Assembly (NCBI RefSeq): GCF_002895485.1
Contig: NZ_AZRK01000001.1
Location: forward strand, 237,602 to 301,601
From: Petrotoga sp. 9PWA.NaAc.5.4
GTDB lineage: Bacteria > Thermotogota > Thermotogae > Petrotogales > Petrotogaceae
Length of the DNA: 64,000 nucleotides
Direction of reading: 5' to 3'
Below are positions 45,378-55,020 of the stretch, in pieces. The translations under genes and the position numbers were made by a program. The notes below the pieces were generated by a model. That model made no database searches. It was not told where the DNA came from and saw only the letters and a list, made by a program, of their open reading frames with translations. The stretch's first letter is position 1, and each line of letters starts with the position of its first letter.

Positions 45378-47438
45378 TTACCTAGATCTTCTTTTTAAAA
45401 CCTTTAAACCATAAATGGGTAGCTTTACTTCTTTAGATGCTTTTTCTCCTGTCAATAAATCTGTGTAATCAAAATTGTCTAAAGTTACTGTGCTTTCTTC
45501 ATTTCTAAAATTCATTAAGAATACGTAATCGTTTTCTCCGTCTGTTCTCATTTGAGCTGTTACTCCATGGGGAAGTTCTGTGTTAACAGTTTTTCTCAAA
45601 TTAAGTTCTTGAATAAGTTTACCGTAGAACATATCATTAAACTTATCTTCGTTTCTTGAAGCTATGTAATATGATCTGCCTCTTTCAAAGTCATTTACCG
45701 TTAAAGCGGGCCTTCCTGCATAGAAATCTTCTTTGTAAGTTGCCAAGCTTCGAGCTCCTTCTAAATGAATTAGATCACATAATTCACTCGCCTTATAATC
45801 TCCTTTTAACCCAAGTTCATTACCTTCATTAAAAGAAACGAGCCTTTCTTCTCCGTCGTAAAGTGCATCAATTTCTTCAGCCCAGATCCCAAGAACTTTT
45901 TTCAAATGTCCAGGAAATCCCCCTAAGAAACATAAATCAGTTTCATTAACAATCCCAGACCAATAAGTTGTGACGAAGGTGCCTCCATTTTTCACAAATT
46001 CTTCGATTCTTTCGGCTACTCCACCTTTAACCATATACAGCATTGGAGCAATAAGTAGTTTATATTTTGAAAAATCACAATCCATATTAATTACATCAAC
46101 AGGAACGCCATTTTTCCAGAAAGGTTTGTAATTACTTACAACAGTTTCTTCATAATGAATTCCAATATTTCTCGGTCCTTTTGCATCTTTCATAGCCCAA
46201 CGGTTTTCCCAATCAAAAATGATAGCAACTTCTGGTTTCACAGTAGTTCCAATTACTTCATCTAATTTCTTAAGAATTTCTCCAACTTCTTGTACATCTC
46301 TAAAGACTCGAGTATTCTCATGTCCACAATGATCAACAACTGCTCCATGAAATTTCTCACTGCAACCCCTGCTCTTCCTCCATTGAAAATATTGAACAGT
46401 ATCTGAACCATGTGCTACTGCTTGAATAGAAGAAAGTAAATGCATACCTGGTCTTTTTAACTTGCTAACAGTCATCCAATTTGTCATGCTTGGTGTACTT
46501 TCCATGAGCATGAATGGTTTTCCACCCTTCAGGGACCTATTTAGGTCGTGTACCAAACTAACTTGACAAGCTAAATCTGAATCATCGTTAGTTTGATGCC
46601 ACCTTGGGTAATTGTCCCAAGATACGACATCTAAAAAGTCAACAAATTTCCAGTAATCTAATCCTTCATAGACTCCCATAAAATTAGTTGTAACAGGCAA
46701 TTCTGGGTTAATCTTTTTTAAAGGCTTAATTTCATGTTTAAAAAAATCAACAGTTTGATGGGTTACGAATCTTTTCCAGTCTAAATTTAATCCATGAACA
46801 AGATTTTCTCCGTGTGGAGCAGGAGATTCTATCTGAGACCAATCGGTGTAAGTATGACTCCAGAAAGATGTCCACCATGCATGATTGAGATTGTCAAGAG
46901 TTCCATATTTATCTTTTAGCCAGCTTCTAAAAGCTTCTTGACAAAGGTCACAATGACATTCTCCCCCATATTCGTTTGATACATGCCACATGATTACTCC
47001 GGGATGTTTTGAATATCTTTCAGCAAGATTTGTGTTCATTATTCTGACTTTTTCTCTGTAAATAGGAGATGTATAACAATGATTATGACGCTCTCCGAAT
47101 AGATTTCTTACCCTATTTGGACCGACTCTTAGAACTTCTGGATATTTTTGAGCCATCCACGTTGGTCTTGCACCACTCGGAGTTGCAAGTATCGTGTAAA
47201 TTCCGTTTTTATACAATCTTTCAATCACTTCATCCAACCATTCAAAATTAAACTTACCTTCTTCCGGTTCAAGAGTACTCCATGCGAAAATACCTACAGA
47301 CATAACATTACAGTTAGCAAGTTTCATAAGCCTGATGTCTTCTTCAAGAACTTCTGGATAGTTGAGCCATTGATCAGGATTATAATCAGCACCATGGAGA
47401 AAATGAGAAACCTTTCCACTAATTGGGTTATACTTCAC
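45378..47438 (-). CDS. GH42 beta-galactosidase
   Basis: 686 residues, intracellular. HGADYNPDQW at the start, acid/base Glu156 in VSNEYGGE, nucleophile Glu313 in LMESTPSMTNW. A four-Cys zinc cluster of the A4-beta-galactosidase type is visible (C121 in HNHCYTS, C161, C163, C166 in ECHCDLC). Second domain is a trimerising Rossmann-like region (PEVAIIFDWENRWAM). ATG after AGGAGTGG. Last gene of the galactoside locus, expected to cleave beta-galactosides released from galactans or lactose-like sugars. Confidence 0.95.
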   Translation of the reverse strand: MKYNPISGKVSHFLHGADYNPDQWLNYPEVLEEDIRLMKLANCNVMSVGIFAWSTLEPEEGKFNFEWLDEVIERLYKNGIYTILATPSGARPTWMAQKYPEVLRVGPNRVRNLFGERHNHCYTSPIYREKVRIMNTNLAERYSKHPGVIMWHVSNEYGGECHCDLCQEAFRSWLKDKYGTLDNLNHAWWTSFWSHTYTDWSQIESPAPHGENLVHGLNLDWKRFVTHQTVDFFKHEIKPLKKINPELPVTTNFMGVYEGLDYWKFVDFLDVVSWDNYPRWHQTNDDSDLACQVSLVHDLNRSLKGGKPFMLMESTPSMTNWMTVSKLKRPGMHLLSSIQAVAHGSDTVQYFQWRKSRGCSEKFHGAVVDHCGHENTRVFRDVQEVGEILKKLDEVIGTTVKPEVAIIFDWENRWAMKDAKGPRNIGIHYEETVVSNYKPFWKNGVPVDVINMDCDFSKYKLLIAPMLYMVKGGVAERIEEFVKNGGTFVTTYWSGIVNETDLCFLGGFPGHLKKVLGIWAEEIDALYDGEERLVSFNEGNELGLKGDYKASELCDLIHLEGARSLATYKEDFYAGRPALTVNDFERGRSYYIASRNEDKFNDMFYGKLIQELNLRKTVNTELPHGVTAQMRTDGENDYVFLMNFRNEESTVTLDNFDYTDLLTGEKASKEVKLPIYGLKVLKRRSR

Positions 47439-47479
47439 AATGTTTCCACTCCTTTAAGTAAATACTAATCAGAACTTAA

Positions 47480-49237
47480 TTAAACAATTCTATCATTTAT
47501 AGCTTTAATCTTTTCTGGATCAATTTTGAATTTTCTATCATATGTCAAGAGTCCATTCATTTCTTGCTCAACATCTGTCAATTGTGTATAACAATAACCG
47601 ACTATGTAATCAATAGATTTTATAGCAGTGGTTATTTCGTCTAAACGTTTTAAAAATGCTTCTTCATTAGTAACTTTGTTTCCATAACCCCATCCCTCAG
47701 TTTGTGAAAAAGCAATTCCTCCATATTCTGTTATTAAAATTGGTTGATTATTATATGAATATCCTTCTGCAAAGATAAATTTATTGGCAGGGGCATCGTT
47801 GATAATTTCGCTTTTATCCTCATATATTTTCAAGAATTCTTTGCCCGATTCTCTATAATCATGGATGGTACATAAATCAGTATCTGTATGCTCCCAACCA
47901 TCATTAGATACAACTAATCTTGTGGAGTCTGTAGATCTAATCATATTGACCAAACTTACTGTATAACTTTGTTGGTTTTTATCTACCAAAACACTAGGAA
48001 CTCCCCACGATTCGTTAAAGGGGGTCCAAACTACTATGGAAGGATGATTATAATCTCTATCAATTATTTCTTGCCATTCTCTTGTATATTGATTAGCTGC
48101 TTCGTTTGTAAATTCATAAAATGAAGCCATTTCTCCCCAAACTAACAATCCTAACTTATCACACCAGTAAAGGTATAATGGATCTTCGACCTTTTGATGT
48201 TTTCTAGCTCCATTATAACCTAAAATTTTGGTCATTTTAATATCATTTATAATTGCCTCTTCACTTGGAGGAGTTAACAAAGAACCTGGAAAATAACCTT
48301 GATCTAAAATTAATTTTTGATAATAGGGACGATTGTTTAATAAAAACTTTCCATTTTTGGTAGACACTTTTCTAACACCAAAATAACTTTTTACAGAGTC
48401 CAAAATTTTCCCCTCATCATCTATTAATTCAAAGTAAATATCATATAAGTTGGGTTCTTCAGGAGACCATAATTTTATTTTCCACTCGAATTCTTTATTT
48501 AACAAATTTAAAACAAAGTTCATTTCATTATCAAAACAATGAAAGTCGGTTTCTACAATATCAATTTCTTCGAACTTTATAGTGACCTTCAGTTTATTTC
48601 CAACAGCTTCATGTGTCATAAAAGTATGGACTTTTAGATTGCCATTGTCTAAATCTGGAGTCAATTTAACTTTTTCAATATGTGCTTCGTTAACAGGTTC
48701 CAACCAGACTGTTTGCCATATGCCTGTAGTTTTTGTATACCAGCAAGCAAAAGGTTTTCCTATCCATGTTTGTTTTCCTCTCGCTTGTTTTGGATTATAA
48801 CTTAGATCTTCAACTTTCACAACTATTTCTTCCTTACCGTCCCATTTTAAGGAATTAGTTATATTAAAGCTAAAAGGAGTATAACCTCCAATATGGCTAC
48901 CTATATAATCGCCATTTACCCATACTTTAGCTATATAATCAACTGCTCCAAAATTTATTTTTATTGTTTCATTTTTCCAAGATTCGGGTACAGCAAATCT
49001 TTTTTGGTACCATATGTAATCGTGTGGGGCTTTGTCGTTAATTCCGCTCATTTCACTTTCATAACAAAAAGGAACTACTATTTTTTTTGAAAAGCTATGG
49101 GATATAAACCATTTTTCTTTTTCTCCAAGATTTTCATCATCAAATTCAAAATCCCAAGTTCCATTTAAATTCAACCAATTTTTTCTAACAAAGTTTGGAC
49201 GAGGATATTCTGGTCGAGGTATATTATTCATATTCAT
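47480..49237 (-). CDS. GH2 family glycoside hydrolase
   Basis: 585 residues with N-terminal jelly-roll (NLNGTWDFEFD, VWVNGDYIGSHIGGYTPF), an immunoglobulin-like domain and the catalytic barrel. Acid/base Glu409 in WTPFNESWG and nucleophile Glu504 in ILITEYGG. Much shorter than LacZ and more like the compact GH2 enzymes of uncertain specificity (beta-galactosidase, beta-glucuronidase or related). Context favours a beta-galactosidase. No signal peptide. 41-bp spacing from the GH42 gene. Confidence 0.9.
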   Translation of the reverse strand: MNMNNIPRPEYPRPNFVRKNWLNLNGTWDFEFDDENLGEKEKWFISHSFSKKIVVPFCYESEMSGINDKAPHDYIWYQKRFAVPESWKNETIKINFGAVDYIAKVWVNGDYIGSHIGGYTPFSFNITNSLKWDGKEEIVVKVEDLSYNPKQARGKQTWIGKPFACWYTKTTGIWQTVWLEPVNEAHIEKVKLTPDLDNGNLKVHTFMTHEAVGNKLKVTIKFEEIDIVETDFHCFDNEMNFVLNLLNKEFEWKIKLWSPEEPNLYDIYFELIDDEGKILDSVKSYFGVRKVSTKNGKFLLNNRPYYQKLILDQGYFPGSLLTPPSEEAIINDIKMTKILGYNGARKHQKVEDPLYLYWCDKLGLLVWGEMASFYEFTNEAANQYTREWQEIIDRDYNHPSIVVWTPFNESWGVPSVLVDKNQQSYTVSLVNMIRSTDSTRLVVSNDGWEHTDTDLCTIHDYRESGKEFLKIYEDKSEIINDAPANKFIFAEGYSYNNQPILITEYGGIAFSQTEGWGYGNKVTNEEAFLKRLDEITTAIKSIDYIVGYCYTQLTDVEQEMNGLLTYDRKFKIDPEKIKAINDRIV

Positions 49238-49280
49238 TCTCCTTTTTATATTCTTGTTTTTTTAAAAATAATATTGTATG

Positions 49281-50297
49281 TTACGGAATAGGTTGTGGTG
49301 TTCTCGTAGGACCAAGTATTTTCAGGTTTCCATTCTCATCAAAGTAAATTCTATCAATATTTAGAACTCTAATACCACTTGGAGATTTTGGAAAAGCATG
49401 TGTGTGGTACACAATAAATAATTCACTATCATCTGGGGAAGTGGTAACTGAACAATGTCCTGGTCCTGAAACACCTATAGATAAATCTTTTGAAAGTATA
49501 GGATTATCTTTACTTTTGATCCACGGACCTTTTAGATTATTTGCAGTTGCATATCCAATACTATATTCTGAAGAAGCAAAATAATTTGCTGAATAAAGTA
49601 GATAATAAATACCATTTTCTTTCAGAACAAAAGGTCCTTCATTCCATTGCCATTCTTCAGTCAATCCTTCCCATTCTTGAGAAGGCTGCACAACTAAAAA
49701 AGGTTCTCCTATTACTTCGGTTAAGTCTTCAGAAAGTTCTCGTACATAAATTTGGCTAATATGTTTTCCATTAATAATATTTTCTGAGCAATCTCTTACA
49801 TAAAATAAATACGGAATTCCATCTGTATCAATAAAAATATGTCCATCAATATTTGAAAAACCATCATCGAACAAGGGTGCTTTAATATTTTGAAAAGGGC
49901 CTACTGGAGACAAGCTTTCGGCAACAGCTATCTTTAAGTGACCATCAGAAGCTCGAGCACTATATATCATGTAATATTTATTATTATAGTTAATAACTTC
50001 TGGGGCCCAGAAATCACTTTGCCCCCATTCATTTCCTTCTTCAAATTTATTGAAAGCAAAACCTTTTTCCTCCCAATTTACCAAATTGCTTGATTCCCAT
50101 ACTTTAAATCCTATATTTGCAACTGATGTGCCATAGAGATAATAATTGCTCCCTACTTTTAATACATAGGGATCAGCTACAAAAACTCCTAGGGGATTAG
50201 TATAAGTAACATAATTTGACGAATCAAAATTAATATTATTATTACCGTAAATAAGCAATGAAAATAAATTAACAATTATCAAGAAAGCAGTTTTCAA
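49281..50297 (-). CDS. Secreted GH43 family glycosidase
   Basis: 338 residues, with signal peptide MKTAFLIIVNLFSLLIYG. Five-bladed propeller with the three acidic residues of clan GH-F: Asp42 (FVADPYV), Asp151 (NIDGHIF) and Glu220 (WQWNEGPFV). WESSNLVNWEEKG and DFWAPEVINYNNKYYMIYSA are typical. The family includes arabinanases, xylosidases and exo-galactanases; position with galactoside genes suggests arabinosidase or galactanase action on arabinogalactan. It is the only enzyme of the locus that is clearly exported. Confidence 0.88.
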   Translation of the reverse strand: MKTAFLIIVNLFSLLIYGNNNINFDSSNYVTYTNPLGVFVADPYVLKVGSNYYLYGTSVANIGFKVWESSNLVNWEEKGFAFNKFEEGNEWGQSDFWAPEVINYNNKYYMIYSARASDGHLKIAVAESLSPVGPFQNIKAPLFDDGFSNIDGHIFIDTDGIPYLFYVRDCSENIINGKHISQIYVRELSEDLTEVIGEPFLVVQPSQEWEGLTEEWQWNEGPFVLKENGIYYLLYSANYFASSEYSIGYATANNLKGPWIKSKDNPILSKDLSIGVSGPGHCSVTTSPDDSELFIVYHTHAFPKSPSGIRVLNIDRIYFDENGNLKILGPTRTPQPIP

Positions 50298-50342
50298 TCT
50301 ATTTCACCTCTGACTACAGTACAAATCGTATACTTTTAATTT

Positions 50343-51149
50343 TTACTCTTTTAGTCCTCCAACAGTTAATCCTTGTATAAGCTGTTCTTGAAAGATCATG
50401 AAGAAGATAAAAATGGGGAGAGCTGCAATTACATTTCCTGCCATTGTAACCCCATATTTCATAGTATATGAACCATAAAAAGTTGCCAAGCCTACCGGTA
50501 AAGTGTACATTTTTTGATCAGTCATAACTATTAAAGGCCACAAAAAATCGTTCCACGTACTTACAAAACTGAAAACAGCTATAGCAACTAAAGATGGCTT
50601 AGCTAATGGAACCATTATTCGAAACAGAATATACAATTCACCAGCTCCATCAATCCGAGCTGCTTCTTCAAACTCGTTGGGAATGCCTTTGAAAAACTGA
50701 GATACAATCAAAACGAACATAGGATTTACCATATAAGGAATAATAAGCCCCCAATACTTATTTAAAAGATTCAAATCTCTTAAAAGCAAGTATCTTGGTA
50801 TCATAATAGCCTGTAGGGGTATCATAATACCTGCTAAAGTAATATAAAATAAGAACTTATTTCCTGGATATTTTAATCTTCCTAAAGAATAAGCTGCTAA
50901 AACTGTTATAATAACAACTCCAAAAGTTGAAATTAAAGAAACGAAAGTACTATTTAAAAGCCAGTTTAAAACACCGGATTGCTTAAAAATATAAGTATAA
51001 TTTCCAAAATTTAATTTTGAAGGGAAAACTTTTTGAGTAAGTATTTCTAAGTCACTTTTAAAAGAAGAAATGATCATCCAAAATATTGGGAAAACATATA
51101 TAACTATAATAATAATAGCAATCCAAGTAAGTAATTTAGACTTTTTCAA
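50343..51149 (-). CDS. Sugar ABC transporter permease, MalG-type
   Basis: 268 residues, six transmembrane helices. The EAA loop is visible as NEFEEAARIDGAGELYILFRIMVPLAKP. N-terminal helix IAIIIIVIYVFPIFWMIISSF, C-terminus LIQGLTVGGLKE is typical of CUT1 MalG proteins. Overlaps the MalF-type gene by 4 bp. The partner ATPase is not in the window. Confidence 0.95.
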   Translation of the reverse strand: MKKSKLLTWIAIIIIVIYVFPIFWMIISSFKSDLEILTQKVFPSKLNFGNYTYIFKQSGVLNWLLNSTFVSLISTFGVVIITVLAAYSLGRLKYPGNKFLFYITLAGIMIPLQAIMIPRYLLLRDLNLLNKYWGLIIPYMVNPMFVLIVSQFFKGIPNEFEEAARIDGAGELYILFRIMVPLAKPSLVAIAVFSFVSTWNDFLWPLIVMTDQKMYTLPVGLATFYGSYTMKYGVTMAGNVIAALPIFIFFMIFQEQLIQGLTVGGLKE

Positions 51150-52015
51150 CTTTTATCACTTCCTCCACCAAGAGTTAATCTAAATTGAATAATTCCTACT
51201 ATAAACATAATTACAAAGAAAAACAAAGCCATAGCTTGAGCATATCCCATTTTGAAGTATCTAAACCCTTGATCATATATGTATTGAATCAAAACCCGAG
51301 TTTTACCATATGGACCTCCACCAGTCATAATATAAACTTGACCAAATATTTGTAAAGAAGCTATTGTTTGTAAAACTAAAACCAAAGCATGCGTTCTTTT
51401 TAATAAAGGCAAAGTAATAAAAAAAGTTTTCTGAAAAGAATTAGCTCCATCTATTGTTGCAGCTTCATATATTGTAGGAGAAATTTCCTGTAAACCTGCC
51501 AAATACAAAATCACGTTAAAACCTAAAGTCCACCAGATAGTAGTTAAAGCTATAGCAGGCATAGCAGTATTAGGATTGGTAAGCCATCCTGTATAATTAA
51601 TCCCAATTGCCCTAAATATCTTAGAAATTATACCAAACTGGGGTTGATACAGAAAAGCCCACGTACTGCACACTATTGTAATTGATAGTATATATGGAAA
51701 GAAAAACATAACTCTAAAAATCCTTCTAAAATAAATTTTTGCATTCAATAAAAGAGCTATCAAAAAACCCAATATAACCAAAAAAGGAACCGTTAAAATT
51801 ACGAAATAAATCGTATTCCATAAAGAACTCCAAAAAGTTGAATCATTAAACATTGTCAAGAAATTTTCGAAACCTATAAATTTTGGCTCACTAAACAAAT
51901 CCCATTCATAAAACGCCATTCTAAAACCTTGTATAAGCGGATAAATTAAAAATAATGCATACAAAAGACCGAAAGGGGTAAATAATAGATAGCCACTCAA
52001 AGTCCTTTTTTTCAT
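51146..52015 (-). CDS. Sugar ABC transporter permease, MalF-type
   Basis: 289 residues, six transmembrane helices. EAA loop SPTIYEAATIDGANSFQKTFFITLPLLK, and Y-L-F-TPFGLLYALFLIYPLIQG at the start. CUT1 family partner of the MalG-type permease. Preceded by a repeat copy and a 30-bp palindrome that separate it from the binding-protein gene. Confidence 0.95.
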   Translation of the reverse strand: MKKRTLSGYLLFTPFGLLYALFLIYPLIQGFRMAFYEWDLFSEPKFIGFENFLTMFNDSTFWSSLWNTIYFVILTVPFLVILGFLIALLLNAKIYFRRIFRVMFFFPYILSITIVCSTWAFLYQPQFGIISKIFRAIGINYTGWLTNPNTAMPAIALTTIWWTLGFNVILYLAGLQEISPTIYEAATIDGANSFQKTFFITLPLLKRTHALVLVLQTIASLQIFGQVYIMTGGGPYGKTRVLIQYIYDQGFRYFKMGYAQAMALFFFVIMFIVGIIQFRLTLGGGSDKS

Positions 52016-52049
52016 TAATAATTTCTCCTCTCAATAATGTAATAATAAA

Positions 52050-52249
52050 CGCTTTAGAAACTATAAAACTTAACCCTCACCAATTTTCAAAACTTATTTT
52101 TTGACATATATTTTTAATTTTAATCCTTACTAAATATGAATTTCTTCAACTTTTTTAACATTTGTATCAACTTATGGAAGAAAAGTTTCAACCTGAACTC
52201 CTTATAAATTCAAAACATTGCTTTTCAAAAATTTTCATTTTTAAAGTTC
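52050..52249 (-). repeat. Dispersed repeat, diverged full-length copy
   Basis: GCTTTAGAAACTATAAAAC, TTAATCCTTACTAAATATG, hairpin region decayed, AACCTGAACTCCTTATAAATTC, AAATTTTCATTTTTAAAG. A second, partial start (AACTTTAAAACTTAAAATTT, 52263-52297) suggests an older tandem unit. Orientation toward the MalF-type permease gene. Confidence 0.65.
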
Positions 52250-52319
52250 TTAAGATAATAAAAAACTTTAAAACTTAAAATTTATAAACAGTTAAAGATT
52301 CCCTAAATACTACCTAAAT

Positions 52320-52349
52320 GCAACATTCCGCAAAATTGCGGAATGTTGC
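52320..52349. promoter_or_regulatory. Intercistronic palindrome after the sugar-binding protein gene
   Basis: GCAACATTCCGCA-AAAT-TGCGGAATGTTGC, perfect 13-bp arms, 17 bp beyond the stop codon of the binding-protein gene. No T-run follows on the minus strand, so it is more likely an mRNA-stabilising or attenuating hairpin than a complete terminator, as seen between binding-protein and permease genes in other sugar operons. Confidence 0.7.
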
Positions 52350-52366
52350 GACTTATTTGATCAACA

Positions 52367-53599
52367 TCATTTTACTACTTGATTAACAGTTTTAACAAGA
52401 TCTTCAGCAGCTTTTTGTGGTGTAATCTTACCTAAAATCACACCTTGACAAAGCTCTAGTAACTTATCTTGTATTTCTTTCCATCCTCTAACTTCTGGCA
52501 CAAAAGCTCTTTCAGCAGAAACTACAAAATCTTCCCTTAGAGGCAAAGCTAAAAATTCCGCTGACTCTGCCACACTCTTAACAACGGGAAGGTGTCCCGC
52601 TTTAGCCCATTCATATGAATGATTCACTAACCATTCAGCAAATGTAACAGCAGCTTTAACTTTATCTTCATTCATTTTTGGAGCCTTAGGTATTATCAAG
52701 GTATGAGAATCTCCCCAAACATACGCTTTTTCACTAAAAGAAAAAGGTGGAACAGGCATAACTCCAATTTCCTGTAAAACTCCCATATCTTCAAAAGACG
52801 CTATAGCCCATACTCCATCAAAATTAAATCCTGCTTGACCACTTATCAAAAGAGCTCTTGCTGTATCATAATTTACATAAGTTGTTAATCCTTCTTCGTA
52901 AAACTTTAATATTTCTTTATATGTTTTTTCTGCTATTGTTTTGTCAATAAAGAAATTCCCATCTGAATCTTCCAATTTTCCGCCCAAATTTCTATAAATA
53001 GTTAGCCAAAGTCTTTCTCCCAAGCCATTAGCATCTTCTATAACCATTCCATATTTTCCCGTCTTTTCTTTAATTTGTTTACAAAAATTATAAAATTCTT
53101 CAAATGTTTTTGGAAGTAGTACTTCCCCTTTTGAATCCACTAATCCAGCTTCTCGAAGCACACTCTTATTATAATATAAAACTAATGGGTGTGTATCTAA
53201 AGGCAAAGCATATATTTGACCGCTGAAAGTGGCTGCTTGAATTATATTTTCTAAATAATCTGTTTTTATGTTATTAGAAACATACTTATCCAATGGTAAT
53301 ATAGTTCCTCTTTCAACATAATCAACTAAAGAAGAGCGATGCATAATAGCAAGATCCGGAGGATTTCCTCCTACCATAGACGCCAAAAGTTTGTTATAAT
53401 ATTGTCCCCAATCAAGAGGTTGTTGACTAACAAAAATTTGGTTTTGCTCCTTGTTAAATTGATCAATAAGATTAGTCATAATGTATCCTTCTCCACCACT
53501 GAAAAGAGTCCAAAACGTTATTTCTACAGGTTTAGTAAAGCCAAATATTGAAACAATAAACATTAAACCAATCAATAAAACTGAAAGCTTAGTTTTCAT
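52367..53599 (-). CDS. Extracellular sugar-binding protein (family 1)
   Basis: Solute receptor of a CUT1 ABC transporter. 410 residues with signal peptide KLSVLLIGLMFIVSIFGF and no lipobox Cys, so it is probably free in the periplasm. EITFWTLFSGGEG, NPPDLAIMHRSSLVDYVERG, LPLDTHPLVLYYNKSVLREAG and the C-terminal hinge are typical. Context suggests galacto-oligosaccharides. An extended -10 promoter and a LacI-type operator precede it. ATG after AGGGAGG. Confidence 0.94.
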   Translation of the reverse strand: MKTKLSVLLIGLMFIVSIFGFTKPVEITFWTLFSGGEGYIMTNLIDQFNKEQNQIFVSQQPLDWGQYYNKLLASMVGGNPPDLAIMHRSSLVDYVERGTILPLDKYVSNNIKTDYLENIIQAATFSGQIYALPLDTHPLVLYYNKSVLREAGLVDSKGEVLLPKTFEEFYNFCKQIKEKTGKYGMVIEDANGLGERLWLTIYRNLGGKLEDSDGNFFIDKTIAEKTYKEILKFYEEGLTTYVNYDTARALLISGQAGFNFDGVWAIASFEDMGVLQEIGVMPVPPFSFSEKAYVWGDSHTLIIPKAPKMNEDKVKAAVTFAEWLVNHSYEWAKAGHLPVVKSVAESAEFLALPLREDFVVSAERAFVPEVRGWKEIQDKLLELCQGVILGKITPQKAAEDLVKTVNQVVK

Positions 53600-53627
53600 A
53601 TACCTTTATACCTCCCTTAATATTTAT

Positions 53628-53646
53628 CGATACCGTTAACGATACC
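53628..53646. promoter_or_regulatory. LacI-type operator before the sugar-binding protein gene
   Basis: CGATACCGTTAACGATACC, containing GATACC twice around GTTAAC. On the opposite strand CGTTAACGGTATC (13 bp) is identical to part of the site in front of the lacI-type gene (57062-57083). It covers the predicted transcription start of the promoter at 53653-53680. Confidence 0.75.
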
Positions 53647-53652
53647 AATAAA

Positions 53653-53680
53653 ATTATAGCAATATTTACAGAGAATCCAA
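53653..53680 (-). promoter_or_regulatory. Promoter of the sugar-binding protein gene
   Basis: Minus strand TTGGAT (53680-53675), 16-bp spacer, TATAAT (53658-53653) with TGC just before it (extended -10). The LacI-type operator begins 7 bp after the -10. Confidence 0.7.
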
Positions 53681-53777
53681 AATATGATTACGTGCTTTTA
53701 GAAGTAATTATGGATGATTAAAAACAATTAAAGACAATTAACTTAAATTTTCTCATATTTTTATTTAATTTTTGAAA

Positions 53778-53807
53778 ATAAAAGGCCCATTAATAATGGA
53801 CCTTTTT
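53778..53807. terminator. Terminator after galK
   Basis: On the minus strand AAAAAGGTCCATTATTAATG continues into GGGCCTTTTATTTT; stem GGTCCATTA/TAATGGGCC (with one G-T) and T-rich tail. It separates galK from the downstream sugar-binding protein gene, which has its own promoter. Confidence 0.75.
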
Positions 53808-53832
53808 GAAGTATTATATTTAAAAATAAAAA

Positions 53833-54987
53833 CTAAGATAAAAGTTTAACTCCATCTTCGATAGAAGTTTCATAAAAATCCGGCTTTATTTTCGTAACAT
53901 TTAAATAATTCTTAGATACTTTTTCTATAAATTCACCGACTTTATTTTTCTCAACCAAAGCGATAGCACATCCACCAAACCCTGCTCCGGTCATTCGTGC
54001 TCCAATGCACCCATAGGTTTTTAAAGCCTCTTCAACAATTGTATCAAGTTCAAATCCTGTTACTTGGTAGTCGTATTTTAGGGAATTATGAGATTGAACT
54101 AATAATTCTCCAAAACCTTTTAAATCGTTGTTTTTTAATAAATTTACAGCTTTAATGACTCTCTGATTTTCCGTTATTACATGTTTTGCTCTTTTGTATT
54201 CGACTTCATTTTTTATATATTGCAAATCGTCAAGTGTACACTGACATAAATTATTTATGTTTTCGTTTTTTGCCTTTTTTATAGTTTCTAACGCATTCTC
54301 ACATTCTTGCCTTCTTTGATTATAATTAGAAGAAGCTAATTCTCTTCTCTTGTTGGTATTCATTATAACCAAAGAGTATCCATTTAAAAAGCAGGGGATA
54401 TATTCATATGAAAGATGTTGAGTGTTTAATAATATTGCATGATCTTTTTTTGCATTAGCTACAACAAATTGATCCATTATACCTGAATTTACACCAATAA
54501 ATTTATTTTCGACTCTTTGACCTAATAAGGCAAGATATTTTCTATCGACTTCATCTTGCATTATTGAAAACAGTAACATGTATCCTATCAATACCTCTAA
54601 TGCAGCCGAAGATGAGAGGCCAGCACCATTGGGAAGATTTCCTTGAATCAATATATTACAGCCTTTCAAAGAATATCCATCTTCTTTTAGAAATTTTATT
54701 ACACCTTTGGCATAATTACCCCAACCATCTTCATTTTTATATTTTATATCTTTGCCCAAATCTACTTCTACTTCATTTGGAAAATCTAAAGATTTCAAAT
54801 GTATCTTTTCATCATCTCTAAGAGACATCACTCCATATATTCCAAGATTAATAGCTCCAGGCAAAACATACCCTCCATTATAATCGATATGTTCTCCTAT
54901 TAAATTTATCCTACCTGGAGAGAAAAAATGGTATATTGGTTCCTTTGTTTTTCCATAAACTTTTATAAAAACGTTTTTTAGATCCAT
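53833..54987 (-). CDS. galK: Galactokinase
   Basis: Phosphorylates alpha-D-galactose to galactose-1-phosphate in the Leloir pathway. GHMP kinase of 384 residues: SPGRINLIGEHIDYNGGYVLPGAI (about 24-47), ATP loop NLPNGAGLSSSAALEV, and MTGAGFGGCAIAL near the C-terminus. It follows galT by 33 bp. A terminator lies after it. Confidence 0.97.
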   Translation of the reverse strand: MDLKNVFIKVYGKTKEPIYHFFSPGRINLIGEHIDYNGGYVLPGAINLGIYGVMSLRDDEKIHLKSLDFPNEVEVDLGKDIKYKNEDGWGNYAKGVIKFLKEDGYSLKGCNILIQGNLPNGAGLSSSAALEVLIGYMLLFSIMQDEVDRKYLALLGQRVENKFIGVNSGIMDQFVVANAKKDHAILLNTQHLSYEYIPCFLNGYSLVIMNTNKRRELASSNYNQRRQECENALETIKKAKNENINNLCQCTLDDLQYIKNEVEYKRAKHVITENQRVIKAVNLLKNNDLKGFGELLVQSHNSLKYDYQVTGFELDTIVEEALKTYGCIGARMTGAGFGGCAIALVEKNKVGEFIEKVSKNYLNVTKIKPDFYETSIEDGVKLLS

Positions 54988-55020
54988 TCTTTATTACCTC
55001 TCTTGTTAGTTTTAAAAAAT

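Noticed and set aside
47069..47468. Plus-strand frames opposite the GH42 gene
   Set aside because: Overlap a conserved enzyme with identified catalytic residues.
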